The position numbers and the translations under genes are program-made. A stretch of DNA of 64,000 nucleotides from Prolixibacteraceae bacterium (GTDB lineage: Bacteria > Bacteroidota > Bacteroidia > Bacteroidales > Prolixibacteraceae), in assembly GCA_003506435.1 (NCBI GenBank), contig DOAQ01000014.1:1-64000 (forward strand), given 5' to 3'. Below are positions 41,927-52,200 of the stretch, one piece after another. Position 1 is the stretch's first letter, and every line of letters starts with the position of its first letter. Below the pieces are notes generated by a model, which had not been told where the DNA came from, did no database searches, and was given only the letters and a program-made list of their open reading frames with translations.

Positions 41927-44900
41927 TTAAAAATTTAATTTCAGGTTAAACCCAAGATACCGCTGTGAGGGATCGCTGAAGTTTTCAGAACCTCCGTCAG
42001 GATCAGAATATTTAAATTGTTTTGCCCACAGGTAAACATTCTGACCGACAGCCGATATAGAAGCGCTTTTTGCATAGAACTTGTTGCACCAGTTCCGGGG
42101 CAATTCATAGGTAAGCGACATTTCTCGGATTTTGAAGAACGTGGTACTGTACGCATCAACAGGCGATGGTGAACCACCCCAGGCTGTTCCTTTATGGTAA
42201 TTTTCAAGATAGGTTTTGTAGGTTACAGGCACATCGTTGGCGGCATACACACGAGTGTCGCTGGTGATGTTGCCATACGTATCGTAGGTTGCCGAGCCGG
42301 AAACCACTTTCACCCCTTCTCCAATATAATTTTTTGTACCGGGCTGAGTTGCATCCAGATATCTTTCAGGAACCACTGATTTTGGATGTGAACCGGCACG
42401 CCACATATACATTTCGGTGGTTGTTTGTGCCAAACCGCCTACCCGTCCGTCAACCGAAACAGTGAATTGCCAGTTTTTATATTTTACGCCTGAGTTGGCG
42501 CCCCAAATCCAGTCCGGGTCTGCATATCCGAATTTTGAGTCGTAAGCAGAATAAAGCGGTTGTCCGTTATTATGAATAATATTTCCTTCCGGATCGCGCT
42601 GATAGTCGCGAAGGATGTAATGATCGGCACGTTCACCCACTTTCACCCATGGTTTGTCTGCCGAAAAATTTTCATCCAGTTTGGTATAATACCGTGCGTA
42701 TTTGGTCCAGTTAAATGAAATATCCCATTTCCATTCACTTGTTTTCACGGGTGTTACATTGGCAGTAATCTCAATCCCTCTACGGGTAATTTCTTCATCA
42801 ATATTGATGTAATTAGCCGAATATCCCGAAGCCGGACTTACTCCTGTCGACCTCAAAAAGTCGTACATCTTTTTGCTGTAATACGATACATCCAGCGAAG
42901 CTCTGTTCTTGTACACATTTACAACTGTTCCTATTTCCAGGGTTGAAGCCGATTCGGGGAGAACATCTGTTCCCCTGATGGTGGTCGGATATGTTGCCGA
43001 ACTTAAACTTCCCCAGGCATTGGTGGTAATAGTATAAACCGAATTAATACTGTAAATCCCAGCCGGAGTTTTTGAAGATGTCCACGAACCGCGCAGTTTC
43101 CACAGCGAGAGCCAATCCATTTCCGGCAATAATTCAGAAGCAATAAAACTTGCCGCTATCGATGGATAAAGATATGAACGCGTTGATTCTGGCAGGGTCG
43201 AACTCCAGTCGTTACGCAGGGTTCCTTCGGCAAACAACAGGTTTTTCCACGAAACCGACATTCTTCCGAACAAACTGTTTACTTGTTGTTTTTGTACGCT
43301 GGAATTTACTGCAACCGGATTTATTGAGGCTTTCAGCGAATAAAAGCCCGGGATGGAAAGTCCGCCCTGAGTCCGTGCTTCAATACCTTCGTCCTGACGG
43401 TAATAAATTGTTCCTCCGATAAATCCATCCAAAGTAAAGTTTCCAAGTTTCTTATCTCCTGACAACAGGAAATCGTTGTTGAGACTGTACCCTCTGCCAA
43501 GTCCGATATTATACGATCCTTTGGCCGATTCGCCCCATATTTGTGTTCCGTTGGCTATAACAGTAGAAGTTCCTCCTCCCTGAAATGAACCTTTTGATAT
43601 CTGAACTTCCTGGCGGTCGCTGTAGGTGTCAAATCCGGTGCGAACAGTGGCCTTCAACCATGAAGTAAGATTATACGTCAGCGACAGTGTACCGTTGAAA
43701 ATATCCCTGTTTATACTGTGTGTCCGTTCATAACGGTCGAAATACGGGTTATTGTTTGTCGACGTATAACTGCTGTTTTGAGATTCATTTTTCACCAGCC
43801 AATAATCTTTGTAATCCCGGATGTCGTAATCAGTGGCAGACCAGACAAGAATATTGTACATCGGATCGTACCCTGTATATCCGCCGAACCCGGTGTTGGG
43901 CGAGGTTTGTTTATTGTACGACATGGTTGACGACAAGATGAACTTATTGAATTTCATATCACCACCCATGCTATACGTGAATTTGTCGAACATCGAATTG
44001 GGATATTGTCCCTTGTTTCGAACCCAAGTTGCCGATGTACGCAAACTTCCGTATTCTCCTTGCTGAACCACATTAATGTTGTTATTCAGAATATATCCTT
44101 GTTCCAGAAAGTTTTTGAAATTGTCTTTTCCAATCGGGAGATAAGGCATAGCTTTCATCGATTTTGAGATCGGGTCCCACTGGATTACGTCCCTTCCGTC
44201 CATCGGAACTCCCCATGAGCCATCGCCGCTTCGCACATACGTATTGGTTGCCGTATTGACCACGCGCCCAAAAGTCGATTGCATTTCAGGAATTGCCAGA
44301 TAGCCGGCGGTGAACATGGTTCCACTATTCACGGAAACCGATAAACCTTTGTCTTTGCTGCCTCTTTTTGTTGTAATCATGATGGCGCCGCTTGCCCCGC
44401 GGTAACCGTAAAGCGCCGATGCAGTTGCACCTTTCAATACGTTAATATCTTCGATATCATCCGAAGGCAGGTCGCGCAAACTCATGTTGCCGTAAGGAAC
44501 CCCGTCGATTACCAAAAGCGGTGACTCGCCACGGATTTGAATATCCGGTTCGGCTGTAAATTCAGTACTGTTTTTTACCAACATCCCGGCAACTTTACCG
44601 GAAAGCGAAGTTCCCAAATCAATACCTTTTACAGTGGTAATGTTTTCGCCCGATACCTTTTGAACAGCATAGCCCAGCGCTTTTTCTTCGCGTTTAAAAC
44701 CAAGAGCAGTAACAACTACTTCATCAACGCCAATGGTTTCGATGTCCAAAACAATATTAATCTGTGTTTTGTCGCCAACAACTATTTCCTGGGTTTTCAT
44801 CCCGACAAACGAGAAAACAAGGGTTGCATTGGCCGGAATATTCGGAAGGTTATATTTTCCGTTGACATCCGTAATGGTACCCTGTGTTGTTCCTTTCACA

Positions 44901-45346
44901 AACACAGTCACCCCCGGCAGAGACTGTCCATCCCGGTCGGTCACTTTACCGTCAACAGGACCTTGTGTTTGCTGTGCTTCGGACGTTTTAGTCGTCAGCA
45001 CTATTTGCCGGTCGATTACCACATAATTGACGTTGGTACCCGCAAACAGGTCGGTTAGAATGTCTTCCACACGCTTGTTCTCAACATTTACGGAAACCTT
45101 GCGTTCAACATCCACCATGTTCTTGTTGAAAAGGAAATAAAAATCACTGGTATTTTCAATTTCATTAAGTACATCAATCACTGATGCATTCTGCATTTTT
45201 AGATTGAAACGGGTTTGTTGGGAATAGCTGACTGTTGCAAAACTTTGCACAATGGCCACGAAAAGAAAAAATACACTTAGGCGCATAATTTTCAAAAGTT
45301 TAGACAGGCCGATAAATCCGACCCCGTCGGTTCGTTTTTTTTTCAT
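41927..45346 (-). CDS. SusC family TonB-dependent transporter with STN domain (PUL2)
   Basis: A 1139-aa outer-membrane transporter. The signal peptide is at about 18-43; the STN domain at about 46-117 (FNLKMQNASVIDVLNEIENTSD); a carboxypeptidase-regulatory-like domain at about 130-205 (GKVTDRDGQSLPGVTVFVKG); the plug begins with VDEVVVTALGFKREEKALGY; the barrel ends LGFNLKLNF. Like the other SusCs here it follows a FecI-FecR pair and should sense as well as import. Imports GH16 products (beta-glucan oligosaccharides) by inference from the operon. Confidence 0.96.
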   Translation of the reverse strand: MKKKRTDGVGFIGLSKLLKIMRLSVFFLFVAIVQSFATVSYSQQTRFNLKMQNASVIDVLNEIENTSDFYFLFNKNMVDVERKVSVNVENKRVEDILTDLFAGTNVNYVVIDRQIVLTTKTSEAQQTQGPVDGKVTDRDGQSLPGVTVFVKGTTQGTITDVNGKYNLPNIPANATLVFSFVGMKTQEIVVGDKTQINIVLDIETIGVDEVVVTALGFKREEKALGYAVQKVSGENITTVKGIDLGTSLSGKVAGMLVKNSTEFTAEPDIQIRGESPLLVIDGVPYGNMSLRDLPSDDIEDINVLKGATASALYGYRGASGAIMITTKRGSKDKGLSVSVNSGTMFTAGYLAIPEMQSTFGRVVNTATNTYVRSGDGSWGVPMDGRDVIQWDPISKSMKAMPYLPIGKDNFKNFLEQGYILNNNINVVQQGEYGSLRTSATWVRNKGQYPNSMFDKFTYSMGGDMKFNKFILSSTMSYNKQTSPNTGFGGYTGYDPMYNILVWSATDYDIRDYKDYWLVKNESQNSSYTSTNNNPYFDRYERTHSINRDIFNGTLSLTYNLTSWLKATVRTGFDTYSDRQEVQISKGSFQGGGTSTVIANGTQIWGESAKGSYNIGLGRGYSLNNDFLLSGDKKLGNFTLDGFIGGTIYYRQDEGIEARTQGGLSIPGFYSLKASINPVAVNSSVQKQQVNSLFGRMSVSWKNLLFAEGTLRNDWSSTLPESTRSYLYPSIAASFIASELLPEMDWLSLWKLRGSWTSSKTPAGIYSINSVYTITTNAWGSLSSATYPTTIRGTDVLPESASTLEIGTVVNVYKNRASLDVSYYSKKMYDFLRSTGVSPASGYSANYINIDEEITRRGIEITANVTPVKTSEWKWDISFNWTKYARYYTKLDENFSADKPWVKVGERADHYILRDYQRDPEGNIIHNNGQPLYSAYDSKFGYADPDWIWGANSGVKYKNWQFTVSVDGRVGGLAQTTTEMYMWRAGSHPKSVVPERYLDATQPGTKNYIGEGVKVVSGSATYDTYGNITSDTRVYAANDVPVTYKTYLENYHKGTAWGGSPSPVDAYSTTFFKIREMSLTYELPRNWCNKFYAKSASISAVGQNVYLWAKQFKYSDPDGGSENFSDPSQRYLGFNLKLNF

Positions 45347-45399
45347 ACTTTTGTCCAGTTAAGTGGTTTAATAAAAATGACTATTACGCTACTTTATTG

Positions 45400-45428
45400 A
45401 CAGGGAAGTGGTAACGACACTTTCCTGT
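45400..45428 (-). promoter_or_regulatory. hairpin in fecR-susC junction of PUL2
   Basis: Stem of 11 bp with one mismatch (ACAGGGAAGTG / CACTTTCCTGT on the + strand, loop GTAACGA), 4 bp after the fecR stop. On the coding (minus) strand no T-run follows, so full termination is unlikely. Confidence 0.55.
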
Positions 45429-45432
45429 TTTT

Positions 45433-46476
45433 TTATTTAAATTCTTTTAATTTTTCTTCGCTGAAATTCAGTACAATCGTTTTTTCTCCAAAGCTTCCGT
45501 CCTGTTTCTTCTCTCTCTTCTGAAGCTGGTATGTTATGGGAGTTGTCAGTTCAATCAACTGGAGTACCTCTTCCAGTTGTTCATTTTCGAAAGTGGCATG
45601 AAACACGTAATCGTTGAGGCGGCTGTCGGCAATTACAACATCGGCATTGTACCAGCGGCTCAGACGTTTTGCAACCTGTGCAAATTTTTCATCGCGAAAG
45701 ATTAGTTTCCCTTCAATCCACGAAACATATTGCGAAGCGTTCACATCCTTCTTTGCAAACTGACCGGTTTTATAATCAAAATCCAATTGTTGGTCGGGTT
45801 CGAGGCTGGCAATCAGCTTTTGATCTGTATTGTAAACTTCAACTTTCCCTTTTTCAAGGGTCACTTCCTCAAAATCCTGATCATCGAAAGCCAAAACATT
45901 AAATCGTGTCCCCAAAACTTTAATGTCAAATTTTCCGGTTAAAACATGAAAAGCAGATGTTCTGCTGTGTGCAACATCAAAAAATGCTTCGCCCGAAAGT
46001 TGAACCCTCCGGTCATCGGTAAATGGTACCGGATATTTCAGACTTGATCCGCTGTTTAAATATCCGCTCGAACCATCCGGTAGTTCAAAATGGGTACGAA
46101 CCCCCTTTGGACATTGGATTTCGGCCCATGAAACCTGTACATCTGAATTTTTACTGAAATAGAAATATGCAAATCCGCCAATTAAAAGGGGAATAAAAAG
46201 GATTGCAGCAATGCGTTGCAGTTGCAAAAGTACTTTCGATTGCCTTTTCTGACGGCTCTCCTCCATAAATAGCTCATGGTAAATCCGGTGCAGAACGGGT
46301 TCCATATCCATATCCGGTGTTTCCTGTCCGCTAAATTCCATCCAATGCTCCTGTATCTCGCCCAGAAACCGGGGATCAGAAGGTTTTGTTTCGAATTTTT
46401 CTTTGAGTTCCCGGTAATCTTTTCCTGAATACCGGTTCTCAAAATACCGTTTTAAAAGATTCGGCCTTTTCTGCAT
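45433..46476 (-). CDS. FecR-type anti-sigma factor of PUL2
   Basis: A 347-aa protein. The cytoplasmic N-terminal half has a charged helical region (about 1-110). The membrane helix is at about 116-135 (QRIAAILFIPLLIGGFAYFYF). The FecR domain is at about 150-235 (CPKGVRTHFELPDGSSGYLNSGS, GEAFFDVAHSRTSAFHV). The C-terminal DUF4974-like domain (about 265-345) contacts the STN domain of SusC2. It partners the sigma factor encoded 92 bp upstream. Confidence 0.93.
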   Translation of the reverse strand: MQKRPNLLKRYFENRYSGKDYRELKEKFETKPSDPRFLGEIQEHWMEFSGQETPDMDMEPVLHRIYHELFMEESRQKRQSKVLLQLQRIAAILFIPLLIGGFAYFYFSKNSDVQVSWAEIQCPKGVRTHFELPDGSSGYLNSGSSLKYPVPFTDDRRVQLSGEAFFDVAHSRTSAFHVLTGKFDIKVLGTRFNVLAFDDQDFEEVTLEKGKVEVYNTDQKLIASLEPDQQLDFDYKTGQFAKKDVNASQYVSWIEGKLIFRDEKFAQVAKRLSRWYNADVVIADSRLNDYVFHATFENEQLEEVLQLIELTTPITYQLQKREKKQDGSFGEKTIVLNFSEEKLKEFK

Positions 46477-46568
46477 AGTTTAAAAAATCAAGTTGCAATA
46501 AACAGATTTAACTATTCTACAGAAAGTAATATGGTCTTCGGGGAAAAATCCCCCAGTGAAAAATGAAA

Positions 46569-47192
46569 TTATTTTTCGAAAGAAAGGAAAAGACTGAAAA
46601 ATATCAGTCCGGCTATTTTTTCGTTTGCCAGACCTTCCTTCAATCTTTTAAGAGCCTCGGTAAGATGGTTCTCTACAGTTTTGGGTGAAATGCCCAGAAT
46701 ATCGGCAATCTCTTTTACCGATCGGCCTTCTTTTCGCTTGTACAGCAATATTTCTTTTTGCCGTGGAGGTAACTGATTGATAATATTTTCGGTAATTTCA
46801 AGCAAGGAGTGGTAATCAATCCGTTCTTCCATCTCGGCCGAGTAGCTCACCGATGAATTGAGAATTTCATGTTTGTAAGCCTGGTCACGGCTTATCTTCA
46901 GAAATAATTCCTGAATATGGTTATAGGCAATTTTAAACAGGTACGCTTTAAACGAAAGCTCCTGATTGATCAGTTTCCGCGACTTCCATATTTTGAGGAA
47001 CACTTCCTGAACAACTTCTTCCGCCTCTTCCCTCGACTTCAAATATCCGTATGCAAAAAAATAAAGTTTCTTACCGTAATATCTGAAAAGCTGATTGAAT
47101 GATTCAGCATCCCCGTTTTTCAGGCCGGAAACCAATACGTGTTCTATATGTGAATCAATGGTTGTCAATAAGATTATTTTACAGGTAGCCAA
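46569..47192 (-). CDS. FecI-type ECF sigma factor of PUL2
   Basis: About 207 aa. Region 2 is at about 35-105 (EEAEEVVQEVFLKIWKSRK, FKAYLFKIAYNHIQELF). Region 4 is at about 140-195 (PPRQKEILLYKRKEGRSVKEIADILGISPKTVENHL). A hydrophobic C-terminal tail (IAGLIFFSLFLSF) is present, as in other FecI-like factors. No ATG or GTG precedes region 2; possible starts are TTG 47192, TTG 47168 or ATT 47159, so the N-terminus is uncertain. Divergent from the PUL3 sigma gene, sharing a short regulatory region. Confidence 0.9.
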   Translation of the reverse strand: MATCKIILLTTIDSHIEHVLVSGLKNGDAESFNQLFRYYGKKLYFFAYGYLKSREEAEEVVQEVFLKIWKSRKLINQELSFKAYLFKIAYNHIQELFLKISRDQAYKHEILNSSVSYSAEMEERIDYHSLLEITENIINQLPPRQKEILLYKRKEGRSVKEIADILGISPKTVENHLTEALKRLKEGLANEKIAGLIFFSLFLSFEK

Positions 47193-47324
47193 ATTACGGA
47201 CTTTCTTTCTTAATATAAAAGCGGCCCGATGTCATTTTATTGATTTATCCCATGAAATAGAACTGTACACAAAAACAATCAGACCGGGATATATTAACCA
47301 AAAATAAGAAACCAAAAAAATTAA

Positions 47325-47332
47325 TACTTTTG
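47325..47332 (+). promoter_or_regulatory. -7 element of PUL3 sigma gene
   Basis: TACTTTTG matches TAnnTTTG and ends 24 bp before ATG 47357. It overlaps the upstream TTG that would open a longer frame, which therefore cannot be the start. Confidence 0.65.
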
Positions 47333-47356
47333 GCTTTCAATGCTTTTCGAAATCAG

Positions 47357-47956
47357 ATGCCGGAAGGGAAAATAAATACAGACGAAGCGCTTGTCCGGAA
47401 GATAAAACTGGGCGATGAAAAAGCATTTCAGCTTATCTATGAAAAATATTGCCGGCAACTTATTCATTTTGCAGCTTCGTATTTGCCCGATATTTCCGAT
47501 GCAGAAGAAATAATACAGAATGTTTTTGTTGAACTTTGGGAAAAACGAGAACAACTTGACCCGGAACGTTTTGTGAAAAACTACCTGTATAAAGTCACTG
47601 TCAATAAAGTGTACAACCACTTGAAACGCAAAGTAGTGGAACGTAAATATCTTCAATGTTTCGACGCTTTTGAAACGAATACGGTAAATGAAGCCGAAAA
47701 GAAAATTTATCGTGAAGAACTGGATGGAATACTGCGACAACTGTTGGAAAAGCTCCCCGAACAGCAACGGAACATATTTTATCTCAGTCGTTGGGAAGGG
47801 TTGCCTAACAAAGAAATTGCCGACCAATTGCAGATTTCGATCCGCACGGTTGAAAACCAGGTTTACCGGGCCGTAAAATACATCCGCGAAAACATAAAAA
47901 CCGACCACCTCATCATTTTCCTCATCTCCGAATTAATGCTTTCGAACTGCCTGTAA
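47357..47956 (+). CDS. FecI-type ECF sigma factor of PUL3
   Basis: A 199-aa ECF sigma from ATG 47357 (MPEGKINTDEALVRKIKLG). Region 2 is at about 20-90 (DAEEIIQNVFVELWEKREQ, VKNYLYKVTVNKVYNHLK). Region 4 is at about 125-180 (PEQQRNIFYLSRWEGLPNKEIADQLQISIRTVENQVYRA). The C-terminal tail is hydrophobic (LIIFLISELML). It is followed by FecR and SusC and so drives PUL3. Its start is fixed by the -7 element just upstream. Confidence 0.93.
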   Translation: MPEGKINTDEALVRKIKLGDEKAFQLIYEKYCRQLIHFAASYLPDISDAEEIIQNVFVELWEKREQLDPERFVKNYLYKVTVNKVYNHLKRKVVERKYLQCFDAFETNTVNEAEKKIYREELDGILRQLLEKLPEQQRNIFYLSRWEGLPNKEIADQLQISIRTVENQVYRAVKYIRENIKTDHLIIFLISELMLSNCL

Positions 47957-48056
47957 GCATACGAATTTCAGAAACGAAAAAAAATCAGAAAAAAACAAGA
48001 TTGCAGTGAGTAGTTTACTCCTGTCAAATTGTATTAATGGCACTAAAAGAAAAATA

Positions 48057-49112
48057 ATGGGACTTCATGAATTTAATACGCTGATTGAAAAATTCCGGAA
48101 AAACCAATGTTCCGTTGATGAATTGATCAGGCTGGATGCACAAATGCAAAAAGAAGAAACGGTTAAGGAATGGATGCTGAATTCGCTGGCCGACCAGTCG
48201 AAAAACCAGGCAACCCATCCGGTTGACTACGATGAATTATTCCGGAAAATCAAAACCCGGATTTCGGCAAAGGCGGAAAAACAGAAAGCAAAACCATTCA
48301 ACTATTATATTTCTCCGGTAAAATGGGCGGCAGCAATTGTACTGGCATTCCTCATTGGCGGACTGGGTTCTTATTTTGTTTTCAGCGGGAAACAGGATCT
48401 GAAAGAAAATACGTTCAGCGAAATTACGGCACCTTTTGGTTCGAAAACCGAAATGGTTTTGCCTGATGGATCAAAAGTCTGGCTGAATGCAGGAAGTAAA
48501 CTGAAATACCCAAATGATTTTAATCGCAGCAATCGCGATATTTCGCTCGAAGGCGAAGCATTTTTCAAGGTTGAGAAGAACGAAAAACTTCCGTTTGTAG
48601 TCAATGCGCTGGGGGTGGATGTAAACGTAACGGGAACAAGTTTTAACGTGAAAGCGTACGAGTCGGAAAATACCATCACTACCACACTGGTGGAAGGGAA
48701 AGTACTTTTGAAAAGCAAAAAATACCACTTTGCAAACGAGGTTGCCCTGCTTCCTTCACAAAAAGCAATATTCACAAAAAATGACAAACAACTGCTTATT
48801 AACGACATAGATGATATTTATTCAGAAATAGCATGGAAAGATAATCAGTTGATCATTAAAGGGGAAAGACTCTCCGATATTGCTGTAAAACTGGAACGAA
48901 AATATGATGTGAAAATTCGTTTTGATTCCGAAGCGATCAAGGCATATAAATTTTCAGGGACGTTGAAAGATGAAACCATTCAGCAAGTAATGGATGTGGT
49001 TAAATTTTCGGCCCCGATTGATTATAAAATGAACGGCAGGGAAATCACCCTGATAATGAATACAGCTACAATAAACAGTTACGATAAATTCCTGAAAAAA
49101 ACGAACGAATAA
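48057..49112 (+). CDS. FecR-type anti-sigma factor of PUL3
   Basis: A 351-aa protein from ATG 48057 (MGLHEFNTLIEKFRKNQCS); the preceding 17 codons are less plausible. The N-terminal sigma-binding region is about 1-80, the membrane helix about 86-105 (WAAAIVLAFLIGGLGSYFVF), the FecR domain about 120-225 (GSKTEMVLPDGSKVWLNAGSK, LEGEAFFKVEKNEKLPFV), and the C-terminal STN-contact domain about 265-340. Lies between its sigma gene and susC3. Confidence 0.92.
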   Translation: MGLHEFNTLIEKFRKNQCSVDELIRLDAQMQKEETVKEWMLNSLADQSKNQATHPVDYDELFRKIKTRISAKAEKQKAKPFNYYISPVKWAAAIVLAFLIGGLGSYFVFSGKQDLKENTFSEITAPFGSKTEMVLPDGSKVWLNAGSKLKYPNDFNRSNRDISLEGEAFFKVEKNEKLPFVVNALGVDVNVTGTSFNVKAYESENTITTTLVEGKVLLKSKKYHFANEVALLPSQKAIFTKNDKQLLINDIDDIYSEIAWKDNQLIIKGERLSDIAVKLERKYDVKIRFDSEAIKAYKFSGTLKDETIQQVMDVVKFSAPIDYKMNGREITLIMNTATINSYDKFLKKTNE

Positions 49113-49141
49113 ATTAGCCACATGCAATCCAAAATAAAAAA

Positions 49142-49171
49142 GGGGAAAGGGCCTCCCGGGGCCCCGTCCCC
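49142..49171 (+). promoter_or_regulatory. hairpin in fecR-susC junction of PUL3
   Basis: Inner stem GGGCC/GGCCC with loop TCCCGG and outer stem GGGG/CCCC with a small internal loop, very GC-rich. It starts 30 bp after the fecR stop and ends 82 bp before the susC ATG, without a T-run. Confidence 0.55.
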
Positions 49172-49253
49172 AATATGAAAGTTTAACAAATAGGAATGTC
49201 AGTCATCGCCAAACTTCCGACATTCAAAGTCAAACCATTAACATTTCAAATTT

Positions 49254-52200
49254 ATGAAAAAAAACGTTAGGAGTCGCTCCTTTGCTATAGGCAGGAGCTT
49301 AAAAAAATTGGTATTAATTATGAAACTAACAACCATTTTGACGCTGGTCTTTACCTGTAGCTTGTATGCTTCGGTGTATTCACAAGGCACCCGGATCAGC
49401 CAGGAGATGAAAGGGTGGACAATCCGTGAAGTATTTCAACAAATTGAACGGGAAAGCCGTTTCCGTTTCTTCTACAACGATGATTTGAAGGAAATCGACC
49501 GCAAAGTGGAATTCTCGACCAAAGATTCAAATGTGGAAAAAATACTGGAACAGTTATTTTCCGGTTCCGATGTTTCGTATGAAATCATGGAAAATAATTT
49601 GATTGCACTGAAATTGAAATCCGGTTATATAAATTCCGGGCAGCAACCGCGTACATCGGTAAAGGGAAAAATAACCGATCAGGACAACCTGCCGTTACCT
49701 GGTGTAAGTGTTTTTGTGAAAGGCACCACGCAAGGGATGATTACAGATGTGAATGGGAATTATCAGCTTTCCGGAATCCCGTCGGATGCCGTTCTGGTTT
49801 TTTCGTTTATCGGGATGAAGACGGTTGAACTGCCTGTAAGCGGGAAAACGGTGATCGACATTCGCATGGAGCAGGAGAATATTGGATTAGAAGAAGTGGT
49901 TGCTGTGGGGTACGGTGTTCAAAAGAAAGTAAACCTTACCGGTGCTATTACATCGCTGAATGGTGAAGAACTGGCCCGCAAACAATATGCTCAAACCTCA
50001 ATGGTACTTCAGGGGATTGCGCCGGGAGTTGTAGTTACCCAACGCAACGGGCAACCAGGGAAAGACGGTGGAACTATAAGCATCAGGGGAAAGACGACAC
50101 TTGGGAACAGTAATCCTTTGGTATTAGTCGATGGTATTGAAATGGGAATTAATAATATTGATCCGACGATGATTGAATCGGTTTCGATACTGAAAGATGC
50201 CGCTTCTTCTTCAATTTATGGGTCAAGGGCAGCTAACGGAGTTATCCTGGTAACGACCAAAAGGGCACAAAAAGACAGACTTTCCGTTTCCTATAACGGA
50301 TATGCAGGGTTTCAGTCTCCAACCGATTTGCCGGATATGGTCGGCGCCATCGATCACATGTTACTTACCAATGAAGCCTACGTAAATGTAGGGAAATCGC
50401 CGCTTTATTCAGAAAATTATATCCAGGAATACAAAGATTATATGGCGACCAATCCGGATAAATACCCGGATACCGATTGGTATGACGAGTTACTTTCAGA
50501 AAGCGGTCTGATGCAAAGCCACTTTCTTACATTGAATGGCGGAACTGAAAAAGTACGGGTGCTCGCCTCATTGGGATACCTTGATCAAAAAGGGATCATG
50601 CCCAATACTGATTTCAAACGGTACTCCATGCGTTTCAATACCGACCTTTTTCTGACCAAAAGTTTTTCCGCACAATTTGATGCGCATATCAAACAGGCTT
50701 ATCTGACAGAGCCATCAAGGGGAACGAGTGAAGCAATTCATTGGGCCGGACGTATCCCTGCCAATCAGGGAGGTGTGCTTTCCAACGGTTTATGGGGTGA
50801 AGGATGGAATGGCGACAACCCGGTTGCCTTTACCAACGATGGCGGCTTACATACGGAAGAAGCGCCTTCGTTTACCCTGAATATGGTTCTGAAATATCAG
50901 CCCTTCGACTGGTTGTCGATGAACCTTTCCTATTCGCCCAATTACTGGCAATCGAACAACTCAACTTTTGTAAAAGCAATCCAGACCTACCGTTGGGATG
51001 GTTCGGCAAGTTATATGGCGCCGCAAAAAAGCACCTTAAATACCGACCACAACCGAAACTTATCAAATAACCTGAGAAGCACAATCACCCTGGACAAAAA
51101 ATTAGGAGAGCATGACTTTACATTGTTACTCGGCTACCAACAGGAAGATTACCGGAACGACGGACTGAAAGGGTATCGTGAAACATTCCCATTCCCCGAT
51201 TATCCTGTACTGAATTCCGGCGGTGAAGAAAACCAAAAAGCATATGGATGGGCCAGTGAATGGGCGCTCCAATCATTCTTCGGCCGCTTGAATTACAATT
51301 ATAAAGAACGATATCTGGTTGAAGGAAATTTTCGTTACGATGGTTCATCCCGCTTTGTGAAGGGACGTAAGTGGGGGTTGTTTCCTTCCTTTTCTGCAGG
51401 ATGGAGAATCTCTGAGGAAGAATTCTTTTCTTCTATAAAACCAGTCGTTACCAACATGAAAATAAGGGCTTCGTGGGGACAACTCGGGAACCAGGACATT
51501 GGCACTTATCCATTCTCTTCTGATGTAAATCTGGGACTAAAATATGTTTTTAACAAGCAGGTAATAAGCGGAGCCGGAATTACAGATCTGGCCAACACTG
51601 AAATTTCGTGGGAGACTACCACTGCAACCAATGTTGGTTTAGATGTGACTTTATTTAACCACCTGAACCTAGTTGCTGAATATTATTACAAAGTAACCGA
51701 TGACATTTTGCTCGCGCTTGATATTCCTCGCATTATCGGGATGAACGCACCCGACCAAAATGCAGGAAAGGTTGAAAACCGTGGTTGGGATTTGGGGCTT
51801 AATTATTCTAACTGGGAACGAGCTTTTAAATATGAAATCGGCTTCAATATTTCAGACGTAAAAAATAAAGTTCTTGATTTGAAGGGGGTTAATAAAACAG
51901 GAACTACCGTAAACCATGAAGGATACCCGATGTACTCTATTTATGGGCTGGAAGCTGATGGCCTGATTTCGGAAGATGATTTTGATGATCAGGGAACCTA
52001 CCTTCATGCAAAACAATACGGAACAATTGCCCCCGGCGATATAAAATACATCGACCAAAACAATGATTCCATTATCAATTCAAATGACTACAAAATTATT
52101 GGAGAAACTATTCCACGATTTACATTTGGGTTTAACTTTAATGCAAAATATAAAAATTTCGATTTTGGTTTATTCCTTCAGGGAGTTGGAAAAGCTGACG

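Noticed and set aside
45421..45432. T-run considered as + strand terminator
   Set aside because: No + strand gene ends there; the T-run is on the non-coding side of the fecR2-susC2 junction.
47321..47908. 195-aa frame on the - strand
   Set aside because: Opposite the PUL3 sigma gene, aromatic-rich sequence with no motif; shadow frame.
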